From Diprion similis (taxonomy: Eukaryota > Arthropoda > Insecta > Hymenoptera > Diprionidae): DNA of 64,000 nt. This document shows, piece by piece, positions 12,457 through 24,700 of this stretch (position 1 is the stretch's first letter; every line of letters begins with the position of its first letter). The notes under the pieces were generated by a model, which was not told the DNA's origin, searched no databases, and saw nothing but the letters and a program-made list of their open reading frames with translations. The stretch is from positions 6,579,501 through 6,643,500 of the forward strand of contig NC_060106.1 of assembly GCF_021155765.1 (NCBI RefSeq). Direction: 5' to 3'. The position numbers were made by a program, and so were the translations under genes.

Positions 12457-15400
12457 AAATATTTGTATGTACTGAAAGGCGCGCAACCTTCGAGGGGACA
12501 AGACGAAACACGTGTTGACCGCCCTGGGGTGTATTGTACAGTGCCTCGTGATTTACTGCTCGACGACAGCTAGCCCAGCGTGCATGGATATCTCCTGCAG
12601 GCCATGTCGACGTTCCGTTGAACCGTCGACGACAACCTTTTCGATTCTCTCTTCAAAGAGAGATTACACACGTGCCTGAGTGGCTAATCCTACGGCTTTG
12701 CATGATCCGCATCGGGCGAGACGTCTGCACCTACCATACGAGAGACAGAGAGTGAAAAAAAGAGGATTTTATTTATTCGAGGTGCAGGAAGTGCAACGGT
12801 AGATTCAAGAGTGTACATATATGTGTATAATGTGTTCTGTAAAAATGAGAACTGGTTTTCCGGAACCTTTTTTCGGGTAAAAACTCGGTGAGACGCTGCG
12901 GTCAATTTGTATTGATGGTGAAGCACTAAGACTCCGAAAAGGAATTGGTTCGATTCACTCCGTGGGTAGGAAAGAAATATGAAATTTTTTGTACGGAAGG
13001 AGCAGAGGACATCAGAAATGCGCGAAGTTGGATCGTATCGCGGATAAAATCATCCATCCTATACGAACACCCGGGATTGCTGCTGCTGAAGAGATGAGCG
13101 CAGCATTCTTCAGACAAGTTTTTGTCAACCCAGCCGCTTACTTCCTGTCTGCTACAGGGAACGCCCTGCAATCTCGTGTGATATTTCCTCTGATATTGAT
13201 CGAAAAAACAAGCTAACGAAATCAATTCTCCGGTCGGTATTTATCAACTAATTACTGTCATTAACTTCGTCGTTCGTTTCTTAGGAATATTATTATTTAT
13301 TATCCAGTTATAATTCTTTTTCGCGAATTTTCCGCGTAGACTTGATACTTACGGGTACTTTGAACGGGGTGAAATATATCATGAAAGAAAATGGTCGGAT
13401 AAACTACAGTAATAGTAGCTAAGCGGATGTATAGATTAGACGTAAAATTTAAAGTCAAGCCTAAATATTTGGAAGAATACGAGCAAATCGGAAATTAACG
13501 ATTCGGACTAGCAATTGGAAATATGGATCCATTAAAAACCAATCGATAAATGCAAGTGCTTTAATCGAAAACTTGATACGATATACGACTGAAATTGAAA
13601 TGAATTAGTTTAATTAATTAAATTCATACTTTCAATCGGTGGTGTTGATTCATCAACAAATTAATACTATAAGTATATGTATAAATGAATCGGATGATTA
13701 GTATTAGAACACGATTCGGCATTAGATAATTTTGTTGATCTTCTATATTTTGCATCCGATTGTACATATTTGTCTTTAACTACACGGTTTCATGCTAAAT
13801 ACGCAAATCGTAAGTTTCATTGAAATTTCATAGAAGCAATTTCAATCAAGGATAATTCTTTCCAGTATGAGTTTTAATACATCGATCAGTGTCGATTATA
13901 ACACTCTATCCAAATTCAATAATTTTTTTTGATCCCATGCTCAAATCAATTTGGATAAATTGCTTCAATAATCAAACTGCTTCACATGCAATTTTGGTTC
14001 TTTACAAATAAGCTGCGTCCCAAAAGTTTTATTGCGAAACTGGTTACGTCATTGACTTAGTATCAATAGCATGTGAGGCTCAACTTCAGGTTGAAATATT
14101 TATTCATATCACTAAGAAGACAGATTCGTGATTAGTCCACTTAATTAAATTGGTAAACGGTGTCCATTACTAATGTAGTGTATAAAAAGATCGAGTGAAA
14201 GTTTCTTAATTTCCGAAAAACGCCGAAAAAAGCTTGCTAATCGATTGGTGATGGAATAACGAATGTATCGTGACTAAACGTCCTAAAGATCAGCTCAAAA
14301 TCGAAGTTACGATGTACAGCAATCGCTTATACCGTTAATAAAATTACCGAATAATCAGTACATGATAAATCTTCCACATATCGAGAGATTTGTATAGCTT
14401 ACGAACTTGTTCCACATTCGAAAAGCCCTCGGGCAAGTCGCCCTTCCGTTGGCTTTCAATCCAGCTTTTAATTGCTCCTTTAGAAATTGTGGGGAAGAAA
14501 AAGGTACGTGGTATTCAGCCTCGACTAATTTATGAAAATTAATATCAACTCAGAAATTCGTTAATTACTTGTTAACTTATACCGCAATCACTCGCCCACG
14601 AAGATAGCTGTGCACAGCTTGCACAGCGGCAATAGCAGTCAGACATTTAATGCACTTGCCTTGCCGTATGCGTGGGTATGTGCCACAAGGTCTGTCGCAC
14701 CCAGCTGTAGCTATACCTAAGCATTATAAGAATACGGCCCACAGGTTGCAGCTCGTAAACATTCGGCACTAAATAACATCGCGGGAATAAAATTAAGAGG
14801 GATTTACTTTCCACTGTCAGATATCGCTTGCTTGGCATGCAGCGATTGAGCGATGCCTCGATTGAATGAGAAACAGCTGGAAGAAATGCAAGTGTGTTCC
14901 ATGGACGGAATGGAAATTAGATGTCGTCGAATTTGCCGGCTAATAATTGTTGAGTTGGCAGAGAATGGCAACACGCGGATCCTAAGGACTACATCTTCAG
15001 CCTACTAATCGTCACCGATGGAGACACTCGCACCGTGACCCCAGTTAGCAGGCCATTTCTCAAACCGGATGTGAGCATGTTTCGCTCTAAGATGCGAAGT
15101 CAGGTGCTACTGCTGGGTTTTTCGACTTAATTAACTCGAGAAACGAGTCTCTGTGTCTAACAGCTTTGCTCCTGATCTTCGTGCCCCGGAACTTGGAGTA
15201 ACAAATTTACCTCGCACAGCGGCAAGGCGGTCTCGGTTGCTGGATAAATTATCACGCCCGTAAATCTAACGGTGGGAACCATTAAGAGGTCATTTTTCGG
15301 GGGAAACAAGAAACCATGGGTCAAAATTTCGGCCCTAACAGTTTTCAGCCGGATACTAAATAAGCATGCTTCAATTTTCACTGTTTTTTTAACGCAAGTT

Positions 15401-16664
15401 CAGGTATTGGGGAAAATGAATCGCAGAGAAACAAATCAAATTCTTATCCGCCAAAAAAACGATGACGTTGAAACGCTTAGCTATAATTTGATAGGGTCAA
15501 ATATTTAGCTTGAATGTAATCTGAACCAGGTTTAACTCAAATGGTAATAAAATCGTGGATCGTTTTTTATACGCATTATAGGATATGTGATTCCGTGCGC
15601 TATTAAAACACATACACAGAAGTTCTCAGAACCATCAAAACGCGTATTTCTTCCATGAATCGTTAATGTGTGTGATTGAACGACTCGTTTCGCACCGACA
15701 AAGAAAAACGGTTGAATTTAATTAACATTACGCTGCAAAGTAACTTCTTACATCTTGTTCGAAGATCTGCCATTAATATTGAATATGACGTCAGAAACAC
15801 ATGGATCAGGTAACGCGGATTCGAAGCAGTACTTTGTGTTCCCATAATTTTCTAATATGGAAAATGTCCATGTAATGTTTATTTTTAAATCTTTTGGGAT
15901 AATATAGCCGGTAGAATATTCCCTAAAATCAACATTACGGGGAAAAATGGTTCATTTAACACAACACCACTTAGTCGTCAATTTAAACCTCCAGCAATTA
16001 TTGCTGGATATAAAATATCACGGAATAATTATTCAACTCCTTATATAAGCTTGTTTATTTACGAACGATTTAAGCCTTATTTATAGATTATTAAGAGATA
16101 ATGCGATGCTCAGCATAGTAATAAATTCTTCACGCACACACGGTGGCGCAGTCGTGTGTGTTTGAAACTTTTATTTATTTTGTTACTTCACGAATGTAAC
16201 ACGAATAACGTGAAGCACCTGAAATAGGAAATCCTTGTAGTCATCGGAAGTGTTCTTCCGGCGGGACGGATCTCGGCTATAAAATTCTCTCATCATATAA
16301 TTTATGTCGTGAGATGAAGGAGGATGATGGTATTTAGTAGAGAGAAATGGAGTGCGACAAGTTCGCGTCCATCTTAGACGCAACAAACAATAAACAGCCT
16401 AAATATAACGCGTCACTGGCTCCGTGTGTGCGATACGAAATATTCGTTTTATCACTCACACACGAAGATGCTTCGACGCACAGTTCGGTGTTAGTGGAAT
16501 GGCTTTTAAAAGGCGTCGACTTAAGAGGCCGTTTTTTCTCATCCTCGTATCAATTTTCTTTTCATTCGATGCTCCTAGCGGCTAATAGCTTTGCACTCCC
16601 CGATCCAGATGCATCCGTGTTATACTCACGTCCAGAGTGACGCTGCCCTTTCTTATAACCAAAA

Positions 16665-16670
<6 letters not shown>

Positions 16671-16705
<35 letters not shown>
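16671..16705. repeat. (AG)n microsatellite
   Basis: An uninterrupted AG dinucleotide run of 35 bases. Confidence 0.95.
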
Positions 16706-16708
<3 letters not shown>

Positions 16709-17519
16709 GAAAAAATCCTAACCACGATCCAAACTGAGATTCGAATGTACTCAATATACGAAAATGAAATGGTGAAACTTAGCAGGCCGAGTAGCTGACT
16801 GCGCATGCGCAAGAAAATTGAATCCTATTCGTCAGTGAAGGTCGTATCGCGGCGATATTTTCGTCTGCAATACAGGGGAGCCAATTCACTCGAAACGGGA
16901 CATGAAATATCAAACTTTCTCGTGTTGAGTGATGAATTGAAACGAAGTTGTTTATGCTCGTATGAACACGCGTAGCAGTCATCAGTCATCGGTCTTAAGA
17001 AAATTTGCATCACGTGTTATGTAACATCCATAAGCCACGCTTGACAACTGAAGTTTCAGTATACGAGAAGGCGGCTGACAAAGTGGATGGATTGTCATTG
17101 TATTTGGATCAAACTTTTGACTTTGATTTACATGCATTGTTTTATTAAAATCAATCAATAGGAAATGCCATGTGTGCAGTGCCTACAATGTCTCAAACAT
17201 AACTACCATCAACTTACTTCAAATTTCAAGACAGTATTCTCAGATAGTACACACTCTTTGCCACGATCCCACTTTTCTTTTCAAAAAATAAGATCCTTGA
17301 GGTTGAAATTAGATTTTACATTCAAAATTAACAGTTTTTTTTTTATTCCTTTAAAAAAAATAACAGGACTATCGCAAAGAGAATAAACATTCCAAAAATA
17401 CTGCCTCCAAATTGAAACAAATCGGTTACCCACTTTTGAGATATCATAGGCACCGCAAAACATGTCACCTGTCAATAAGAAAGTTTCTTATACTGTTAGT
17501 AAAATTGAACTAAACGTAA

Positions 17520-17711
17520 GTCCCAGCAGGTCCACTTTATGTTTGAGTTATTTGTTACATTTCTGTTAGTAAATATGACACAAATTATTGTTATGTCAAC
17601 ATTTGAATTGCCATATCAACATTTTATTTGTACTTTATACTGTTTTCTTACCTAGTAATACATTAAAAAGTGGTTAAATCGATCTAAAAATGTTATTGGA
17701 CCTGCTGAGAC
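17520..17711. mobile_element. MITE-like element with terminal inverted repeats
   Basis: The 15 bases at 17,520-17,534 (GTCCCAGCAGGTCCA) match the reverse complement of 17,697-17,711 with one mismatch, bounding a 192-bp AT-rich interior with no coding capacity. The interior also repeats a TAT(G)TCAACATTT motif and CTGTTAGTAAA-type words. The size, terminal inverted repeats and lack of genes suit a miniature inverted-repeat transposable element. I cannot see a convincing target-site duplication, so the superfamily is unknown. Confidence 0.5.
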
Positions 17712-20700
17712 ATTTTTTTCCTAACCGTGTACTAATTGATTCTAATAGAATAAAAATATGTTAACGAAGCTCGATCAAAAGTCTCTGGAATAAAATAAAC
17801 CCCAATCGGATTAAATAACTAATTACATTGATGTAATTTCCCAAAATTCATCCACTTTTTCGGCCATCTACTCCTACCGACGCTATCTTGCAACTTCGGA
17901 TAACCTACACGTACTGCAGGGTGTCCTGATAATCACGAAAGTTTCCCGGAAACTTTATAGAGAGTCACGCGTCCCTGAACAACGAGATAACAAGCTCGGG
18001 TTACCGAAAACGGACCCGATCCGCCACCCCTAAGCTCAAAATCCTTCCGCGCTGAAAGAACTTCTGCCTCACCTCATCTTCTCGGGTCGAGATAAACCGA
18101 GGGGGACGGAAACTGAATGAGTAAATATTTGTCTTATCCAAATATAAACCGAGATTTACAAAAGTCCTCGATGGAGCTGTTAAGCCGTATTTATTCCAGG
18201 CTCACGCACACACCCCTCGATATATTTACCGTCTCTCTATTTACGTTAGTCCACTGCACGCATTCACCCTTTCGAAAATTTGTGTCTTTTGTTTTGGGCC
18301 CGAAATATTGAAATTACCAAAAGTTTAAAATTCCGATCAATTCTTATCGTCCGCTTTAAATTTGCGCAAGGGATCGAAACGTTTCGCTCTGGAAACTCTG
18401 GGAAAATCATCATCTTCGAGAATTTTGGGACAACGATAATATAATTTTCGCTTGAAAAAAGTTTCGCGTCCTTATCCCCGCAGCAGACTCGCTCGTCTAG
18501 CTTAAGATCTTATCAGCGGAACGAGTTCAGTTCTGCAGGCGGTATACCGCAGGGACATCGGAGATCGGACCTCGTTGCTCCATCGGTGGCTGCAGGACCT
18601 GGTGGCCCTGCAGCCTCTCCAGTTGCACCGCATCGATTCTTACCGGGGAACAAATGATGCTCAAGCCGAAGCGTCGTGCCTCCGTTTGGTTTCTAAACAG
18701 TTAAGAAGAGCGCGGGTCTCCGAGGAAGCTTTCTGTCCGGTAAACTAAGGGGCCAATTTAAATCTCAGACAGAGCGACCGGAGTCGACCTCCCGCAAGCT
18801 TTGTTTGTCTGGCTCTGGCTTGATTCTATAACGAAGAGAAACGCGGCCTTTGTTTTACTTTTCATTTTTCCATGCTTTTTATTGTTTTATTTTTATTTAT
18901 TTTTTTATTTTATTTTTCTCTTTTTCCTTTTTGTCAACTACGGATGACTGACTGGCTTACACTGAACCGCCTCCTTCGGTAATGCTAATAGGCCAGGGAC
19001 ACAGTTGGATGGAGCATCTTACGAACCTGACAATCCTTCCATTTATGACATTTCACAATATGTACCTACACCCATTTATTACCAAACTATAAAATATTCT
19101 GTATGTTTATCCGAACTGTTTGTCTTTCTGTTCCGGTATGTATATTAAGGTGAGTCAGTGCACGTTCGATCACTTTAGAAAATTCAGAGTGAAGTGTAAT
19201 AAGTCTTATGGTGCAATCAACTTCAAATCATTGGTTAGTATGATTTATTAGAATTACGGGAGGCTGAATAATGAACGATTATTATTCTTTAATTCTACCA
19301 CTTTTCTTCTTTGACCTCGTGGATTTTTTTTTAAATTTGACCGTTTTTAACAATTGTTGACAAAAACGTTGTATGCAGTATATCAGATTTTTTAATTCTA
19401 CCCTTTTGGGAATTTTCTATTTTTTTTCACGAAAAATGTATCTTAAAAAATATTACTCGCAGCATATAAATTGTGACGTAAAATTTGTAGTTCTTCTGTA
19501 CGTTACTAAGAACTTTTTTATGGTGGTGACTTTTCGTTGAAAAAAATTCCTTGGTTAAATCTGCGGAACTATGTAGCCGAATGTATCGGTAACTCGTAAA
19601 ATGAAAAAAATGGCTTTATTTTCCAACGAAAATTAAACGCCATAATATCAATAAAAAAAATGGTGTAAAATTCATTGATAAGTTGATAAAAAAAAGAACA
19701 ATAATTTCATTTGAACATTTTTTTTTTTTCGCAATTTGTATTTTAACGGTACATTTACTGGATTAAAAGTTGAGTATTTGTCAATCGGTTGGAGTTAAAA
19801 GACTGAGTTGGTGAACGGAAAGTCGATTCAACCAGTTCTGCATATTGGCGAAGTTTCAAATAATTCCCTAACATAAGTAAAAAGAAATCGCTGAGTTTAC
19901 ACAGAATACGTACTTTGATTAAAAATACCAACTAAGCAACTTTAACTTGATAATTATATTCTTGCGATGTACACGTGTTGAAGAAAACTTCAGCAAAAAC
20001 ATTTCAGTATTGAGATAAAATTGCATCATTCGATTTCGCCGAAATTGTCTTGCTGATAAGACGACATATTTACAAGTAGTAATATGTTTTATTAGCTACA
20101 ATCATGCTTTCAACGACAAACAAATGATAACCAAATAAATTCTACAAATTTGTTACACGAAACATCTGCTTCAATTACTAAGCTATAATTTATTTGTTGA
20201 CAAATGCAATTTTCGCAATATTTTATAATGTTTTCTGTATGCAAAAGTACGGATATGCATTTCAAAGCTAGAAAATGATACCAATTAGTTAATTTGTTTG
20301 TTTACAGTCTGGAGTGGAAATCTACTCACGGTGACCAGAGTAAAAAGTAACCTTTGTTTGCCCATGCACCTAGACTAACCACAGTGTTGAAGCTATTGAC
20401 AACGGAAAAAATCCCAGAAGACGAACTAACCAACCAACACTATTGCAATACTTCAGAATGCTCTTTGCGGTCCATCGTAAAACACTAAATTACAGTGTTC
20501 TCAGAAAAAAGCGAGTTCGTAATTTCGAAATTACATGTTTTCAGAAGTGCCTCAAATTCTCATCGATTCATTTGTACTTATTCTTCTGAAGAATGAACAC
20601 ATAACATTAGTGGATTGCTCATGTTTAATGCAATGTTTTCCTTCTGAGAGAAATTCAAGTTTTATTGAACACCGAAAGATAAATTTGTGTGTTTACCAAT

Positions 20701-21213
20701 GAATTTACCCAGAGACACTTGTTTTTTTATTTGAATCAATTAAATATTTTGACGGTTGAAAGATCCCTAATTATTTAATGATTCTGATATGATTTTCACT
20801 TGTCCTTGGTGAAAATAAAATTGACAATAAATATATGTATTTATTATAAATAAGCAAACTTTGCTCTCGAGATCAGTCGAAGATTCATTCGTTATATTAT
20901 TGTTCAAATAAAGTTGTCTCAATTAATCGATGTCCCAAAACCTGATTCTAATTTAATATAATTTTATATTCTATAAAAAAATTAAGGAAAAGCTCATATC
21001 AATGGCAAGAAATGTTAGGAATTTTTAATAAGACATCGTTATTGAAAACTTACTGTGTTCACAAAGTTATCCTTTAAAACTTGACGTCTTCTATGGCGAA
21101 TGGATAAATCGTAGAATTTTCGAAGCGATGCAAAATTCAAAGAATCCATAGCTATACTAAGTATCTAAGAAAACAGTCCGAGGATTTCAACGTTGGATTT
21201 GGATCAAACACCC

Positions 21214-21718
21214 TTAAAAATTGCAGGACCGCGAGATACGCTTTCGCTGAGTGATTATTTGTTTTAGCTGCATCACTAATGATACATCGTTTTTGCATTC
21301 GGCCGATTGAATCGTGGGCTAAGTGAACAGAGGTCACCAAAGCAATAAATGTCGTGGTCACGAAGTTTTATCTGTGTCGTTGAATGAATAATAATGATTT
21401 CACCCGAATCGTGACGTAATTGAACAAAAATGATATCCAAGATGTACGCCTTCTTCTCCGTGACTGACGCGGTCATAAATCGCTAAACGACACCCAAAAG
21501 AGCTCCCCGAATATTTAGGTATGACGCATGTTTTCAATGCGTGGCTAATCAAATGTGCGAAACAGTGTAAAAACCTCTCTTTTTTTGCTGGTGTGTCAAG
21601 TATTGACAAAACGATACTTCTAGCAGCTACTCACCGTCTGGTTGTTACCAATGGCCACGTTTATCAATGCCAGAAAAAGACCACAACGGATGACCGCCGC
21701 TCGGCCGTTGCAGGTCAT
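21214..21718 (-). CDS. Candidate small secreted peptide, two exons
   Basis: Exon 1 (21,718 down to 21,635) encodes 28 residues: a short N-terminus with two Arg, then a hydrophobic core (CGLFLALINVAIG) typical of a signal peptide. It ends at a strong donor (ACG|GTGAGT, phase 0). A 316-bp intron ends in a pyrimidine-rich acceptor (GTTCACTTAG). Exon 2 (21,318 to 21,214) continues in the same phase for 34 codons to TAA. The predicted 62-residue product has two Cys in its mature part and an RKR basic site seven residues from the end, which would suit a processed peptide. I do not recognise a family. The splice phase and signal peptide are seen; secretion and processing are inferred. It could also be the start of a longer gene, or a chance pairing of splice signals. 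Confidence 0.35.
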
Positions 21719-24700
21719 CTTCGTTTCGGTGATTCCAGGTGTGGCTCTGCTCGATTCAGGCGTGACGATTCTTATCAGAATCGGTTGAAGCACACCATCA
21801 TCACCCGTAAATTATAAGTACACTTGAAAAGGGTTCATGAGTAAACGTTCATCGTCGAACACTTCTCAACTCGTGATTGAACTGTCTGATGATGTGTTTG
21901 TTTAAGAACCAAGGTGATAGTGCGGCGTTCACGTGCTTTGAAAGAAGTCAATGTCCCGATCATCGTATAACAATTTCATTCGCCACTTTTCACACGTATT
22001 TAATTTCCATGATCTGGATAAAAAAATACTGCAATTGTCACCACAATCGTAACGTATAAAGGAAGTAAGTGAACGCGCTTTGCTAAGCGGATTTGCGTCA
22101 CTTGTACTGCCTTTCACGCATCATCACCGCAACCGCGAACTTCCCGAAACGTTACACTTCTAACTGCACGACACTTATACGGATCAAGTGACATAATCAT
22201 ATAGTCATGTATCGCTCAAGTTATCCGTATCACATCATGCAGCTGTATCACCGAGCGTTTTCTACCGGTTATACAAATTTATCACAGTGATGACCTGGCC
22301 TCAGGTTATTACCGAAAATAATTCACCGGCTTCGCATGATTTCAGATGATGTAGCTGTTCCGACAATTCTAGTTATACGACCGCTCTTCGGGGTCTGATA
22401 AACCAGTACCACTCGCGCACGTGGTCATGGTACGACTGAGTGAATTGCGGGGGAAGTATCAACAGAGGCTGTTGGCTGTTGCCTCTTGCCTCCTGCCTCT
22501 TGCCTGTCGGCTGTTGGCTGTCGGGATGCGGCAGAGCCGGAAGAAATTCTGCCTAGGTGGGAGGGGGAAAAAGCGCCAGGAATATCAACCGATGATTCGC
22601 CCCACGAGGGGATCATCGTGATATTAATTCATAGACGAGACTTTGAAAACTTCAGGATTCATCGTCACATCGATCCAATACGCGACACTTCCTTGTGACA
22701 CGATAGTTGTATTTGCTGTAGTGCAGATTTTTCGTCATGGCAATATTGAGTGACTCTTCCAACGTTAAATTTTCACTATTACACACGGATTGGAAAGTGT
22801 TTTGCGCTGTTTTTTACGCGCCTCGCGAACACGGACCTCATTATAGTTGCTCTTTCGATGTTAATGGCTCTATCTATCTTAGCTAGGACCCTGAAGGTGG
22901 GTGGGTTGGTATTAATTTTTCGTTAAGATATGACCTCCTAAACTGAAGCGAAATATACTCCAAGCCTGATAGGTGGGGGCGTTATAAACTGTGTCAGAAT
23001 TAGCATTAATCGAATGCACCGGCAATTAATATCTTTTCACGTAATGCGAGTCCACGGAATGATATATTCAATTGTCCGGTTTGATCATAACTGTGTAAAT
23101 TACGTTCGCGTAAAGAAAGCCAAAAAGAAGCGTGCAAAATTCATGCCCTACTTCTGATACCTTATCATATACTGTACAGATAACGTATAACGAATTGGTT
23201 CGATATGCTCTAAAAAAAAAAAAAAATCGTTTTAGCTATCTGTTCTTATCATTTTCGACTTGTACCAGAATGACGATTATGTGTTGCAGTGAAAATATTG
23301 AGACTACATGTACAAATAAACAATCATGCGGGATTTCAGCTGCGGTACTGCAGCAGACAAATTTAGTAAACCCGAAGGAAGCAGAATCCTGCGGGACGGG
23401 GAATGGTGTAATGACCATTTTGAGGACACGGGTAATGACATACGCTTACTTACCGAAACTACCACCGAAGGGCAGACGGTCGCCCACGCCCTCTCTTTCC
23501 GAAGATTACCCGAAATTACTAGTTTTTCGAGCAAATAACCTTGTTCGGTGGTGGAACCCGTGATTTTCAACGGTTAGGACCAGTTCTCGGTTTATAAGAG
23601 CTACGGCGTTTAGAATTAAATCGGTTGGCCTTTCAAACTGTGGAAACCGTTTATCTTTACAATATTGTTTTTGCACTTGAGTTGCTGTAGTGTGGTAGTA
23701 TTTCTCATGGTTACTTTTATTGCACAACATTCGTATAAATGTTTTCAAGATATTGTCCACAACCGAAAGTTCAATGTCCCTGGAGAAGGGTTTTGCAATA
23801 AAAATATTAAATATAATTATTCATAAATATGATGAATTAATAAAATCTAGGTGTAAAAACAGCGCGAAGATATCACTGGAACATGAAATGCTGCCTGGGT
23901 CAGTTCTGGCTCGTTGACTACGCAGTGTCCCTGATCTGAAATGGGCCTCAAACGTGTTTTTTGGACATTCTGGACTGCGGATTCCAGATTACAGGCAATC
24001 CTCAGTCACAAATCTCGACTAGAGCCTCAAGTCGAGCAAAATTCAACGCGTATCCAGTTCTCAGGAGACGGAGGCGCGGACGCCTGGTGTATAAATCAAC
24101 GTCCTGCCTCCTCCTACGAGCCGCAGGGTGAGCTCACCGAGAAGCGGAAAGACGGCAAGGAAGACAGAGCCCTCCCTGATCGCGAGGACTTGGGATGCTT
24201 ATGCAAATAAGCGGCAAATCAATTTATTTATATTTATTTATAGCATTCAAATGTTCGTTCGTTCATCCCAGTGCGGTAGTCGCTCGTCTTGGATCGTCTT
24301 GGACGCGGACCACCCGTGGAAAGGCATTGCCTGATACTGGCTGGAGTGAGCTAAGTGAATGGGGCTGTCTGACTGCAGCTCGACGTACCCGCAATGACGT
24401 AATGTTACGACTGCTCAGTTCGGTTAGTTTGACTAGGAAAATACCGGGCTTGACATGCCGTATTAATAATCGACTCTATCGAACGGCCACATTGCGTGCC
24501 TCTCGATACTCCGAGTTCCACTTCGACTCTGATCTGACTGTATAGACCCAATCAACGAATCTCTATGCACTTTATCACTGAGCGAAGCTACGGCTTGAAA
24601 GTCATCGTACATCGTGTCGTAGTTACTGTATCCTAGTCACTTCGTGTCCACTGGATCAGGCACATGAAGTTCCTGTATAGGCCTTTCAATAAATTCTGCT

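Larger units (their letters stand above)
6401..21213. other. Gene-poor interval
   Basis: About 15 kb in which I cannot establish a gene. A TATA-like motif (TATAAA, about 6,424) with an initiator-like CAGT downstream precedes only a short unconvincing frame. A possible first coding exon lies at 7,522-7,643 (separate entry). Bases 7,840-8,300 and 17,870-18,700 are GC-richer but give no recognisable protein. The rest is AT-rich spacer containing the repeats listed separately. Confidence 0.4.

Noticed and set aside
20290..20440. Minus-strand open stretch ending at a GTGAGT donor (about 20,330)
   Set aside because: No ATG, weak acceptor, no family resemblance and no downstream exon with matching phase that I could find.
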